Of a stretch of DNA of 64,000 nt, positions 1 through 9,403 are shown piece after piece. Location of the stretch: NCBI GenBank assembly GCA_963834855.1, contig CAWIDH010000006.1:62001-126000 (forward strand). Direction: 5' to 3'. The notes beneath the pieces were generated by a model, which made no database searches, had not been told where the DNA came from, and saw nothing but the letters and a program-made list of their open reading frames with translations. The position numbers and the translations under genes are program-made. Within the stretch, counting starts at the first letter, position 1, and the number at the start of each line of letters is the position of its first letter. This stretch comes from DATJKD01 sp963834855. Its GTDB lineage: Bacteria > Pseudomonadota > Gammaproteobacteria > Steroidobacterales > Steroidobacteraceae.

Positions 1-1629
1 TGGAAGGCAACGTCGACGAGGCCGTGCGCAACGAGGCGGCGTTCCGCCTGGCCCGCATTCACTTCCAGAAGGACCAGCCCGAGGACGCGCTGCACGCGCT
101 GCAGAGGATCGAGGGCGAGGTGCCGGACGACGATTGCCGACGAGGTCGAGTTCCTGCGCGCCAACGTCTACATGGCGCTCGGGCGTCCCGCCGACGCCGT
201 GGAGGTCCTGAGCCGTCTGCAGCGCGCGGAGAGCCTGACCGGTTTCGCGGCATACAACCTCGGGATCGCGCTGCTGCAGGATGGCCGGGCACCGGAGGCC
301 ATCGAGCAGCTCGACCGCGCGGGACGAGTTGCGAGCGGCGAACGCGGAGCCGAGGCGATTCGCGACAAGGCGAACCTGATACTCGGAACGATGCTGTTCG
401 AGTCGGCCGAGTATCAGCGCGCCTACCAGTCCCTCGACCGCGTGCGACTCGAAGGGCCGTTCTCAAACCAGGCGCTGCTGCGCGCGGGCTGGGCCGAAGT
501 CTCGGCGGGGAACTTCGAACGCGCGCTCGTCCCCTGGAATATCCTCGCCAAGCGCGAAGTAACGGACGCCGCCGTTCAGGAGGCGTTGCTCGCCGCGCCG
601 TTCGCCTACGGCAAGCTCGAGATACACGGCCGCGCGGCGCTCATGTACGGGCACGCTCTCGAGGCCTACACCAGCGAGCTCGACAGGGTCGACGCCTCGA
701 TCGACAGCATCCGCAAGGGCAAGTTCCTGAAGGCGCTGCTGCGCGAGGAGCTCAAGCAGGACAGGGACTGGGTGATCCGGCTGCGCACACTGCCGGAGAC
801 GCCCGAGACCTACTACCTGATGGCCCTGATGGCCTCGCACGACTTCCAGACGGCGCTCTCGAACTACCTCGATCTCGAGGACCTGCGCACGCGGCTGGTC
901 TCGTGGCAGACGAACTTCGACGCCTTCGAGGACATGATCGAGCTTCGCAAACAGAACTATGACCCGCTGCTGCCCGAGGTCGACGCAGACTTCCGCGAGC
1001 TCGATTCGCAGATCCGCCTGCGCATGGAGCAGCGCGAGCACCTCGAGACGCGGCTGCAGGGCATGCTCACCGCGCCGCGCCCGGACCATCTCGCGACCGC
1101 GGACGAGCGGATCGTGTCCGAGCGCCTGGATCAGCTCGAGCAGCAACTCAGGAATCCCGCGAGTCCGGAGGAGCAGGCGCTGCAGCAGCGCATCGCTCGC
1201 GTCCGCGGCGCGCTCACCTGGCGCCTGCGGACGCAGTACCACGAGCGGCTGACCGAGGCGCACACGCATCTGAAGGAGCTGAACGTCGTCATCGCGGCGA
1301 TGACCGAGCGGTATCAGAGCCTCGTCAGGACCCGACAGGCCGCCACGCACAGCTACGTCGGCTACGACGTTCCGATCACCCAGCTGCGCCGGCGCGTCGG
1401 CGAGGCGCTGCAGAAGGTAGACCGTTTGATGGCGCGCCAGGGGCACCTGCTCGAGACCGTCGCCATCAACGAGCTCAAGGCCCGCCGCGAGCGACTCGAT
1501 ACCTACCAGGCCCAGGCCCGCTTCGCCGTCGCGGACAGCTACGACCGCGCGGCGCGGCTGCAGGCTGGCGATGTGCAGCCGGCCGATGCCCAGCCACCCG
1601 CCGCGCAACCCGCCGGGGTGCCGCAATGA
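1..1629 (+). CDS. TPR and coiled-coil protein, 5'-truncated by window edge
   Basis: The 3' part of a tetratricopeptide-like protein whose start lies upstream of the window. The first ~45 residues read in frame from base 3; an apparent extra base near 135 (gacgac[g]attgcc) shifts the rest to the frame ending at 1629. Helix-turn-helix TPR-like repeats fill the N-terminal part (for example around 172-560). From about 930 the sequence is a long charged coiled coil (DSQIRLRMEQREHLETRLQG and following), ending in a Pro/Ala-rich tail. No membrane segment is visible in the part present. Its stop overlaps the ATG of the next gene (atga), so it is co-translated with the TPR lipoprotein and belongs to the envelope-machine operon. 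A periplasmic scaffold role is inferred from position only. Confidence 0.75.
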   Translation, partial: WKATSTRPCATRRRSAWPAFTSRRTSPRTRCTRCRGSRARCRTTIADEVEFLRANVYMALGRPADAVEVLSRLQRAESLTGFAAYNLGIALLQDGRAPEAIEQLDRAGRVASGERGAEAIRDKANLILGTMLFESAEYQRAYQSLDRVRLEGPFSNQALLRAGWAEVSAGNFERALVPWNILAKREVTDAAVQEALLAAPFAYGKLEIHGRAALMYGHALEAYTSELDRVDASIDSIRKGKFLKALLREELKQDRDWVIRLRTLPETPETYYLMALMASHDFQTALSNYLDLEDLRTRLVSWQTNFDAFEDMIELRKQNYDPLLPEVDADFRELDSQIRLRMEQREHLETRLQGMLTAPRPDHLATADERIVSERLDQLEQQLRNPASPEEQALQQRIARVRGALTWRLRTQYHERLTEAHTHLKELNVVIAAMTERYQSLVRTRQAATHSYVGYDVPITQLRRRVGEALQKVDRLMARQGHLLETVAINELKARRERLDTYQAQARFAVADSYDRAARLQAGDVQPADAQPPAAQPAGVPQ

Positions 1630-4600
1630 TGCAAGCACGTCGCCTGGCGTACGTCCTGGGGCCGGCCCTGCTGGTGGCCGCCTGCGCGGATCAGCCCGCG
1701 CGGGGCACGCTTGCACAGCTGCATGACGTTGCGCCCGACGTCGAGGAAGTGACAGTCGAGCAGGGCCTCGAGACGGCCATGCAGAGCTACCGGCGTTACC
1801 TCGAGGAAACGCCGCGGACCCAAATGACGCCCGAAGCCATGCGGCGCCTCGCGGACCTGCAGATCGAGAAGCAGTTCGGCATCCGTGGGGACGGTGAGAT
1901 CAAGGAAATGGCGGCGCCGGAGGAAGCCGACGCGGCGGTCGCGTCAACCGCGACGCCGGCCGCGACGGGTGTCGGAAGCCTTACCGAGTCGGACCGCGAC
2001 TTCGAGGCGCGCGCGACGCAGGTGCAGGCCATTGCACAGGCGGGCGAAGACGCCGCCGCTCCGATCCCGCCCGGCGCGGCGGGCGAAGCGCCGCCGGCGG
2101 GCCCGCTCGAAGCCATCGCGCTCTACGACCGGCTGCTCGCCGAGTACCCGGACTACGAGCACAACGACCGCGTCGTCTACCAGAAGGCGCGTGCGTACGA
2201 CGAGCTCGGGCGCACGGAAGAGGCCATGGAGACGATGGACCGCTTCGTGACGGAGTACCAGCACTCGTCGCATTACGACGAGGTGCAGTTCAGGCGCGCC
2301 GAGTTCTTCTTCACCCGCCGCAAGTTCCGCGACGCGGAAAACGCGTACCAGGCGATCATCGGCATGGGCGACTCCTCGTCGTACTACGAGCTGGCGCTCT
2401 ACAAGCTCGGCTGGACGCTCTACAAGCAGGAGTTCTACGAGGAAGCGCAGCACCGGTTCATGGCGCTCCTCGATTACAAGGTCTCGATCGGCTACGACTT
2501 CGACGCGGCGCACGACGAGGACGAGGAGCGGCGCATCGCGGACACCTTCCGCGTCATCAGCCTGGGCTTCTCCAACCTCGGCGGTCCGGAAGTCGTGCAG
2601 GAATACTTCGCCGCCAACGGTGGTCGCAGCTACGAGGACAAGATCTACGCCAACCTCGGCGAGTTCTACCTCGCGAAGCTCCGCTACGACGACGCGGCGA
2701 AGACCTACAAGGCGTTCGTCGCGCTCAATCCGTTCCACCGTGCGTCGCCGCACTTCGGCATGCGGGTGGTGGAGATCTACGCCAAGGGCAACTTCCCGAA
2801 ACTGGTGCTCGAGGCGAAGAAGGAGTTCGCGTCGAAGTACGGCCTGCAGGCCGAGTACTGGCGTCACTTCGACGTCAACGAGTCGCCGGAGGTGCTCAGC
2901 TACCTCAAGAGCAACCTGAAGGACCTCGCGAACCACCACCACGCGCAGTACCAGAACAAGGAGCTCGTGGCGGAGAAGCCCGCGAACTACGCGGAGGCGC
3001 TGCGCTGGTACCGCGAGTACCTGGCTTCCTTCCCGAAGGAGGCCGACACGCCGCCGATCAACTACCAGGTGGCCGACCTGCTGCTCGAGAACCAGGACTT
3101 CGCCCAGGCGGCGCAGGGAGTACGAGCGCACGGCGTACGAGTACCCGGTGCACCCGAAGTCGGCGGCGGCCGGGTATGCCGCGATCTTCGCGCACCGGCA
3201 GAACCTGAAGACCGCCCCCGAGGAACTGCAGACGACCGCGCGGACCGCGACCGTCGCGAGCTCGCTCAAGTTCGCCGACACGTTCCCCGAGCACGAACAC
3301 GCCGCAGCCGTGCTCGGCGCGGCCGCGGACGACCTGTACGGGATGAAGGACTTCCGCGCCGGCGATCGCGGCGGCCCAGAAGCTCATCGACCGCTACGCG
3401 GCCGCCGCGCTCCCGATCCGGCGCTCGGCCTATACCGTCGTCGCGCATTCCTCGCTCGAGCTCGCCGAGTACCCGCAGGCGGAGCAGGCGTACCAGCAGG
3501 TGCTCGCGCTCACGCCGCCGGACGACGCGGGGCGCCAGGCGCTGGTCGACAACCTCGCGGCGTCGATCTACAAGCAGGGCGAGCAGGCAAACGCGCTGCA
3601 GGACTATCGGGCAGCCGCGGACCACTTCCTGCGCGTCAAGCAGGCGGCACCCACGTCGTCGATTCGTGCCGCCGCGGAGTACGACGCGGGCGCCGCGCTC
3701 ATCCGTCTGCAGGACTGGACCGCGGCGGCCGGCGTGCTGGAGGCCTTCCGCAGCACCTATCCCGACCACGCATTGAACGGCGAAGCCACCAAGCAGATCG
3801 CGTCCGCGTATCAGCAGAACGGCGATCTGTCCAAGGCGGCCGGCGAGTACGAGCGCGTCGCCGCCGAGGCCAGCGACCCGAACCTGCGTGGCGAGGCACT
3901 GCTGCTCGCGGGCGAGCTGCACGAGCAGTCGAACTCGATGGCGCAGGCGCTGGCCGCGTACACCCGCTATGTCGAGCAGTTCCCGCGTCCGATCGACACG
4001 GCGGTGGAGACGCGCTTCAAGATCGCCGGGATGCACCAGGCGGCGCACGACGAGCCGCGGTACCACCAGGAGCTCGCAGCAGATCGTCCGCATCGACGCC
4101 GAGGCCGGAGCCGAGCGGACCAACCGCACGAGGACAGTCGCGGCCCGTTCCGCGCTGGTGCTGTCGGAGCAGCTCTATCGCCAGTTCGCGGAGGTGCAGC
4201 TGCGCCAGCCGTTCGAAGCGAGCCTCGCGGAGAAGAAGCGGCGCATGGACGCCGCGCTGGAGGCTTTCGGGCGGCTGGTCGACTACGAGATCGGCGACGT
4301 CACGGCGGCCGCGACCTTCTACATGGCGGAAACCTACATCGCATTCAGCCGCTCCCTGATGGCATCGGAGCGCCCCGCAGGGCTGCAGGCCGCCGAGCTC
4401 AAGGAATACGAGCTCGCGCTCGAGGACGAAGCGCTCCCGTTCGAGGAGCAGGCCATCGAAGTCCACGAGAAGAACATGGAGCTCATGCGCACCGGGATCT
4501 ACAACGCCTGGATCGACAAGAGCCTCGCCAAGCTCGCGGAGCTCATGCCGGCGCGCTATGCAAAGGGCGAGCTCAGCAGCGGCTTCCTCGGATCCATCGA

Positions 4601-4793
4601 GCGATACGCCTACAGCGCGCCGATCCCGACGCCGCCCGCGCCCGCCGAAGGCGCAGGCGTGGAGACGGCGGCACCGCCCGCGGCGCCCGAGCCGGCAGAA
4701 GCGCCTGCGACCCCCGCCGAGACGCCGGCGGCGACGACGCAGGTCGAAGACGAGGCCGTGACCCGCGAGGTGACCCTTGCAACCGCACGATAG
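1626..4793 (+). CDS. Large TPR repeat lipoprotein (about 1,055 aa)
   Basis: The start overlaps the previous stop. The N-terminus is a lipoprotein signal (VLGPALLVAAC, predicted lipidated Cys at residue ~20), so the protein should be anchored in a membrane facing the periplasm. After an Ala/Pro-rich spacer it is almost entirely TPR-like repeats (LYDRLLAEYPDYEHNDRVVY; LYKLGWTLYKQEFYEEAQHR; ALRWYREYLASFPKE). Three apparent single-base insertions break the frame: near 3117 (cagg[g]agtac), 3361 (cgcgc[c]ggcg) and 4075 (agct[c]gcag). Removing one base at each gives continuous TPR sequence to the stop at 4793. It ends in a Pro/Ala/Glu tail. Giant TPR lipoproteins are known parts of the Myxococcus Glt gliding apparatus; equivalence here is inferred from the ExbB/ExbD/TonB-like neighbours. 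No enzymatic motif was seen. Confidence 0.72.
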
Positions 4794-4803
4794 GAGTCGG
4801 GGC

Positions 4804-5424
4804 GTGCTTGCACCGCAGCGCGCGTCGCCGTGGCTCGCGGCGGCGCTGATCGTCGCCGCCTGTGTGACGCCGGCGGTGGCGGCGAAGCGTCCCCCGAAGG
4901 TCGAGATCACGCCCGACGCGACCGGGTTCACCGTGACGCAGGACGTCCGCATCGGCGGCGACGTGCGCGCCGACTACGACAACGCGCTGCGGCTGCTCGC
5001 GCAGCAGCAGTACGACCAGGGCATCGCGCTGCTCGTCAAGGTGACGGAAGCCGCGCCCGCCGCGATCGCGCCCCACATCGATCTCGGGATCGCCTACAGC
5101 CGGTCGGGAGATCTCGATCGCGCCGAGGCGAGTCTCCAGAACGCGCTCGCGATCAATCCCGACCACCCGATCGCGAACAACGAGCTCGGCATGGTCTATC
5201 GCAGGAAGGGCCGGTTTGCAGACGCACGCGCGAGCTATGAGAAGGCCTTGGCAGTTTCGCCATCCTTCCATTTTGCGCATCGCAACCTCGCCATACTTTG
5301 CGACCTGTACCTGATGGATCTCGGCTGCGCGCTCACGCATTACGAGGCGTACAGCCAGGCGGTTCCGGACGACCAGGAGGCGGTGAAGTGGATCGCCGAC
5401 CTCCGCAACAGGACGGGCCGATAG
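4804..5424 (+). CDS. Exported TPR protein (about 206 aa)
   Basis: The GTG at 4804 is chosen because aggag lies 8 nt upstream; a TTG at 4777 is the alternative. A hydrophobic N-terminal segment (WLAAALIVAACVTPAVAA) acts as a signal peptide and could also be a lipobox. It is followed by three canonical TPRs (residues ~55-165: DNALRLLAQQQYDQGIALL, HIDLGIAYSRSGDLDRAEAS, NNELGMVYRRKGRFADARAS). It lies 10 nt downstream of the large TPR lipoprotein and 8 nt before the next gene, so it is in the same transcription unit. It probably scaffolds or assembles periplasmic parts of the ExbB/ExbD-driven complex. The function is unproven. Confidence 0.75.
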   Translation: MLAPQRASPWLAAALIVAACVTPAVAAKRPPKVEITPDATGFTVTQDVRIGGDVRADYDNALRLLAQQQYDQGIALLVKVTEAAPAAIAPHIDLGIAYSRSGDLDRAEASLQNALAINPDHPIANNELGMVYRRKGRFADARASYEKALAVSPSFHFAHRNLAILCDLYLMDLGCALTHYEAYSQAVPDDQEAVKWIADLRNRTGR

Positions 5425-5432
5425 GAGGACGC

Positions 5433-5792
5433 ATGCGGTACAGGACCCTCTTCCTCTCGATGCTGCTCGCCTCCGCAACCTGCGGAGCGGACGACGTGCC
5501 CGCGGGCGAGCCGATGGCGAGCGCAGCGCCGGTCAAGCCCGCGCAGAGCGAGCCCGCGCAGGCGAAGCCGGCGCCGGGCAAGACCGAGGGCGGCGACAAG
5601 GCGCTTTCGGGCATGTCCATCCTGGGCAACCAGGAGGCGCCCAAGTCGCTGGTCATCGTGCCCTGGAAGAGCTCGGTGATGGGCGACACGCTCGGTCTTT
5701 CAGAGCAGCTCGACGACTCGCGGCGGCCCGTCGACAAGCAGGTCTTCATGCGCGAGCTCGGGTACTACGAGATCAGGTCGGCATCGAAGTGA
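5433..5792 (+). CDS. Small secreted protein of the TPR/ExbBD operon
   Basis: A 119-residue protein starting at an ATG preceded by aggagg at 5423-5428. It has an N-terminal signal peptide (LFLSMLLASATCGA), a low-complexity Ala/Pro/Glu/Lys stretch, then a compact conserved-looking C-terminal part (GMSILGNQEAPKSLVIVPWK ... FMRELGYYEIRSASK). I recognise no domain. Its place between the TPR proteins and the ExbB-like motor suggests an accessory periplasmic subunit, and the Pro/Ala-rich part may span distance. The reading frame is intact, unlike most neighbours. Confidence 0.65.
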   Translation: MRYRTLFLSMLLASATCGADDVPAGEPMASAAPVKPAQSEPAQAKPAPGKTEGGDKALSGMSILGNQEAPKSLVIVPWKSSVMGDTLGLSEQLDDSRRPVDKQVFMRELGYYEIRSASK

Positions 5793-5870
5793 TGATTCTG
5801 TTCGTTTGTCATGTTCCGTTGAGGATCGTTTTCGCAATGCTGAGTTGCTACGTTCAAGAGGATTCGAACC

Positions 5871-6543
5871 GTGGACATCTTTTATTCAATCGTCAAATTC
5901 TTCGTCCAGGGCGGCCCTTTCATGTTCCCGATCCTGCTCGTGGCAGCAGTCGGGACCGCGATCGCGGTCGAGCGCTACATCACGCTCACGCAGGCAGGGC
6001 GTCAAGAACCGCAACGCGTGGGCGCGGTTCGAGCCGGCCCTGATGAAGGGCGAGTTCGACAAGGCCCGGGAGATGACCGGCAAGGACGACACTGCCATTT
6101 CCCGGCTGCTCGGCATCGGGCTGGCCCTGCAGGGCACCGTGCGGCGCCGCGACGACGTCGAGAAGGCCATGGAAGAGAGCATGATGGAGACGATCCCGCA
6201 GCTCCAGAAGCGCACGCACTACCTGGCGACGTTCGCGAATCTCGCGACGCTGCTCGGGCTGCTGGGCACCGTCAGCGGTCTGATCCACGCGTTCGCCGCG
6301 GTCGCGACCGTGAATCCGGCGGAGAAGGCCAACCTGCTGTCGGCGAGCATCTCGGAGGCCATGAACTGCACGGCCTTCGGCCTGATGACCGCGGTGCCGC
6401 TGCTGTTCGTGCACGCCCTGCTGCAGACCAAGACCACCGAGCTCATCGACGGCCTCGAGACGGCCTCGGTCAAGTTCCTGAACGCCCTTGCGACGCGTCA
6501 GGCGGCCCGGGTCAGCCATCTCGGCCTCGCGAAGGCCGGCTGA
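5871..6543 (+). CDS. MotA/TolQ/ExbB proton-channel family protein
   Basis: An inner-membrane motor subunit of about 223 residues. Family members form a pentameric proton channel with ExbD/TolR dimers and convert proton motive force into movement of periplasmic partners. The GTG start follows aagagga. The N-terminus (FFVQGGPFMFPILLVAAVG) is the first membrane helix. The family core follows: LQKRTHYLATFANLATLLGL with LLGTVSGLIHAF and the last helix AMNCTAFGLMTAVPLLFVHA. An extra base near 6001 (gcagg[g]cgtcaag) breaks the frame after about 43 residues. Two ExbD-like genes follow at once. Because the partners are TPR and AgmX-like proteins rather than TolA/Pal, this is a specialised motor and not housekeeping TolQ. 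Confidence 0.88.
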
Positions 6544-6552
6544 GGATCGCCC

Positions 6553-7096
6553 ATGCGCCACAGATACGACGCGTCGCCCCCGTAAGCCGGCCGAGCTGCT
6601 GCTCGTGCCGATGATCGACATCTTCACGGTGCTGGTCACGTTCCTGCTGATGACCGCGGTGTTCTCGCGCATCACGATCCTCGAGCTCGATCTGCCGAGC
6701 GCCTCGGGCGGGCCGACGGTCACCGAGCCGGAGTTCCGGCTCGAGGTGATCCTCCGCGAGGAAGGCTTCGAGCTCGACCAACGGCACCGCGGTGATCGCC
6801 GCGGTCCCGAAGGTCGGCGGGAAGTACGACCTGAAGGCGCTGCTCCGAGCTCGCGCTGTCGCTCAAGCGCGACCATCCGGACGTCGACGACGCCTCGGTG
6901 CTGCTCGAGCCGGAGATCGCGTACGACGACCTGATCCAGGTGATGGACACGATCCGCAGCGTCGAGAAGCCGGCGGTCGCCGCCATCGGTGAGCAGGACC
7001 AGAGCCGTTCGTCCACGGACGGCGAAGTGCCGGGCGAAGCGCGGCCCGACGAGGGTGGCGCTCTTCACCGACATCGCGGTGGGAGACGCGCCATGA
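6553..7096 (+). CDS. ExbD/TolR family protein, first copy (frames disrupted)
   Basis: A biopolymer-transport ExbD/TolR-type subunit of about 179 residues: a short cytoplasmic N-terminus, one membrane helix, then a periplasmic domain. The ATG at 6553 begins MRHRYDAS and the hallmark VPMIDIFTVLVTFLLMTAVF follows, including the Asp that carries protons in this family. Four apparent one-base insertions are needed to read it as one protein: near 6585 (run of c), 6780 (gac[c]aacgg), 6848 (ctc[c]gag) and 7030 (gtgc[c]ggg). With four bases removed the length is exactly 180 codons and ends at the tga at 7094-7096. It lies 9 nt after the ExbB-like gene. The density of breaks leaves open a pseudogene, but full domain continuity argues for sequence error. 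Confidence 0.75.
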
Positions 7097-7157
7097 CGGT
7101 CTCACGTTCGAGCGGCGCCGGTGGCGCATGCGGCGTCATCACTGGAGGGATGCTCAT

Positions 7158-7679
7158 ATGAGTCGCTGGAACCGTGGCAGCAGAGACCACCATCTGCATC
7201 ACCGCGAGGATGCCGAGCTCAACCTGATTCCGCTGATCGACATCCTGTCGGTGATGGTGGCGTTCCTGCTCGTGTACTCCACGGACGTGGAGGTCGTGCA
7301 GAACTCGAAGGGCGTCGAGATCCCGCAGTCGACCGCGGAGGCGCTGCCGAAGCAGTCCGTGGTCGTGATGATCACGAGGGATCAGCTCTTCGTGCAGGGC
7401 GAGCTGGTGGCGAGCATCGCGGAGATCCGCGATCCCGCGACGCAGGTGATCGAACGGCTGCAGGCCGTGCTCTCCCGCCCGCTGCTCGGAGTCGACCCTG
7501 CCGCGCAGGAAGAGGCCCTGGCCTCGCGCGAGATCACGGTCGTGGCCGACAAGTCGCTGCCGTATGACGTGGTGAAGAAGGTGATGACGACCTGCACCGC
7601 TGCCGCCTACGGCAGGATCTCGCTGGCGGTCCTGGAGAAGGAGAAGCCGGTCAGCCTCGCCGGCTTGAATCCGGCCTAG
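7158..7679 (+). CDS. ExbD/TolR family protein, second copy
   Basis: A 173-residue intact ExbD/TolR-like protein. The ATG at 7158 follows ggaggg. A charged N-terminus leads into the membrane helix with the conserved Asp (ELNLIPLIDILSVMVAFLLV), then a periplasmic domain of about 130 residues (KQSVVVMITRDQLFVQGELV ... DKSLPYDVVKKVMTTCTAAA). A pair of different ExbD-type proteins beside one ExbB-type protein is also the arrangement of AglR/AglQ/AglS in Myxococcus. That suggests a heteromeric stator; this is inference from family knowledge. Confidence 0.9.
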   Translation: MSRWNRGSRDHHLHHREDAELNLIPLIDILSVMVAFLLVYSTDVEVVQNSKGVEIPQSTAEALPKQSVVVMITRDQLFVQGELVASIAEIRDPATQVIERLQAVLSRPLLGVDPAAQEEALASREITVVADKSLPYDVVKKVMTTCTAAAYGRISLAVLEKEKPVSLAGLNPA

Positions 7680-7729
7680 GGTCTGTAGTCGACGCGTACT
7701 GCACCACTCATTTCAGCCCAGGTAGTTTC

Positions 7730-9131
7730 ATGGAATCCGTAACAACCCAGGACAGCCAGGCGCTCCTCCCGCAGCTCGCGCAAGCCCGCGAGAAGCTCGA
7801 CGGCCTCGTGCGCGACCTGCGCACGATCGACGCGGAGCTCGAGGCGCTGTCGACCGAGCGCAGGCAGCATCGCCTGCTGAACGATGCGTGCGGCGCGCTC
7901 GAGGAGCTTCGCGAGACCGGCGGGGCGGAGCTCTTCTGGGGCGAGCGTGCGGCGGGCGCAGGCGAGGATCACATCCGCGGCGCACGCGGCCGCGTGGAGG
8001 CCTTCCAGAAGCGCGTCGGCGAGATCGAGGATCGCCGCCATGCCCTCGTGGAGGAGATCAGGCAGCAGGAGTACCAGGCCGGCGTGCTCGAGGACGATCT
8101 CTTCGAGGCGCAGGAAGAGGAGGAGCTGCAGAAGCTCGACTGGATCATCGAGCGGGAGCTCGGCGAGCTGCCGTCGCGCGAGCTGGTCATGCCGTGGACG
8201 CGCCGCGGCGAGGAAGACCGGCGGTTCCGCAAGTCGCTCGCGATGTCGCTGCTGGTCTGCCTGCTGCTCGCGGTCGTGTTCCCGATGATCGATCTGCCGC
8301 TGCCCAAGCCGGACGAGTTGATCGAGGTGCCGGACCGCGTCGTGCGCATGATGATGAAGGAGCGGCCGCGGCCGCCCGCGCCGCCGCGCGAGGAACTGAC
8401 AGCCGCAGCCGCAGGAGGAGCAGGTCGCGCAGAAGCCCGTCGAGAAGCAGGTGCCGCGCAAGCCCGTCGAACGTGACGTGAAGGAACCGGAACCGGTCGA
8501 GGTGGCGGCGGCGGAGCCGGAGCCGGAACAGGGAATCCTCGCTTTCCGCGAGAAGCTGGCCGCATTCAAGGAGGCGCGGGTCACCGACCGGATCGGCCTG
8601 AAATCGCGCATCAACGATGCGGATGAAGCCTCGGCCGGGCGGCCCGAGCGCTCGATGCTGACCAGCAATGCGCCGGGGTCGAGCGGCGGCATCAATCTGG
8701 CCGCGCTGAGCCGCAATGCCGGCGGCGGCGGTGGCGGCGGCGGCGGCGCTGGGATGAAGGGCGTCCAGGTCGGACGCGCCACCAGCTCGATCGGCGGCGT
8801 CGGCACGGCGGACCGGCCGCTCGCCAGCGGCGCGAGGGCGTCGCGCACCGACGAGGAGATCCAGATCGTGTTCGACCGCTACAAGGCGGCGCTGTACCGG
8901 CTCTACAACCGCGAGCTGCGCAAGGATCCGAGCCTGCGCGGGCAGATGGTGCTGCGCCTGACGATCGAGCCGGACGGCCGCGTGTCGCTGTGCCAGCTGC
9001 AGGCCTCGGACATGAATGCGCCGGAGCTGTCCGCGCAGGTCGTGGACCGCGTGCGGGCGATCAACTTCGGCGCGAAGGACGTGGACGCGATCACGATCCT
9101 GTATCCGATCGACTTCCTGCCGGCCGCGTGA
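7730..9131 (+). CDS. TonB-like energy transducer with AgmX/PglI-type C-terminal domain
   Basis: About 466 residues. The cytoplasmic N-terminal ~170 residues form a charged coiled coil. One membrane helix follows (SLAMSLLVCLLLAVVFPMID), then a periplasmic Pro/Glu/Lys-rich stalk, a Gly-rich hinge (nine consecutive Gly at ~8720-8746) and a C-terminal TonB-like domain (EEIQIVFDRYKAALYRLYNR ... LRGQMVLRLTIEPDGRVSLC). This tail matches the domain found at the C-termini of Myxococcus gliding proteins AgmX/PglI (GltJ/GltG type). One extra base near 8403 (ctg[a]cagccg) breaks the stalk. It probably couples the ExbB/ExbD motor to outer-membrane partners. The large cytoplasmic coiled coil is unlike classical TonB and may bind a cytoplasmic regulator. 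Confidence 0.82.
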
Positions 9132-9215
9132 CGCGGCCGGTCCGGGCGTGAACGGCATTGAGCAGAGGAGTCTTGACGACCTGAGCTGACGACACAGAAC
9201 TCGACGCGATTTTGA

Positions 9216-9330
9216 CAAAGGCAAAGCCATCGAAAGGTGGCTACGCAAAGTCACCGGTCTAACGGACCTCGCGGAAATTCGGCTCAGAGCCGAATTTCCA
9301 GCCAGGCCCCAGGACAGCGGGACCGCCGGA
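9216..9330 (+). promoter_or_regulatory. Cyclic-di-GMP-I (GEMM-I) riboswitch aptamer
   Basis: Read as RNA this matches the GEMM-I aptamer closely. gcaaa at 9221-9225 is followed by a 6-bp stem (9226-9231 with 9236-9241) capped by a GAAA tetraloop at 9232-9235, then acgcaaag (9243-9250) and ccggtctaa (9254-9262). The order, spacing and loop are those of the Vibrio Vc2 aptamer. The second arm begins at ccggtctaa and closes near aggacagcgggacc (9311-9324). It lies in the 5' leader of the DUF11 surface-protein gene (start 9404). c-di-GMP therefore probably controls the giant surface proteins. Whether binding turns expression on or off cannot be read from sequence. Confidence 0.87.
9273..9299. repeat. 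Perfect 27-bp palindrome, copy 1 of a dispersed family
   Basis: Arms of 13 bp (ggaaattcggctc and its exact complement) around one central base at 9286. It lies between the two conserved halves of the riboswitch second arm, so it would form an extended hairpin tip there. Related palindromes with the same ggctc-N-gagcc core lie at 20308-20336 and 28815-28839. Confidence 0.8.
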
Positions 9331-9356
9331 ATCCAGCCCGATACGCGGGCTGTCCT
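9311..9356 (+). promoter_or_regulatory. Possible riboswitch expression platform (competing hairpins)
   Basis: aggacagc (9311-9318), which contains conserved aptamer sequence, is exactly complementary to gctgtcct (9349-9356). A separate hairpin, agcccg (9335-9340) with cgggct (9346-9351), overlaps the second partner. The two structures exclude each other, as expected of a ligand-controlled switch between the aptamer and the start codon at 9404. There is no T-run, so control may act on translation or Rho access. Inferred from base pairing only. Confidence 0.45.
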
Positions 9357-9403
9357 CGGTCCCTGACGCGTGACATCGCACGGTGAGTGGAACGAGGGCG
9401 TAC

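Noticed and set aside
3100..4100. Programmed +1 ribosomal frameshifting in the TPR lipoprotein gene
   Set aside because: There is no shared slippery sequence and the breaks occur at many unrelated contexts across unrelated genes, which fits insertion errors better.
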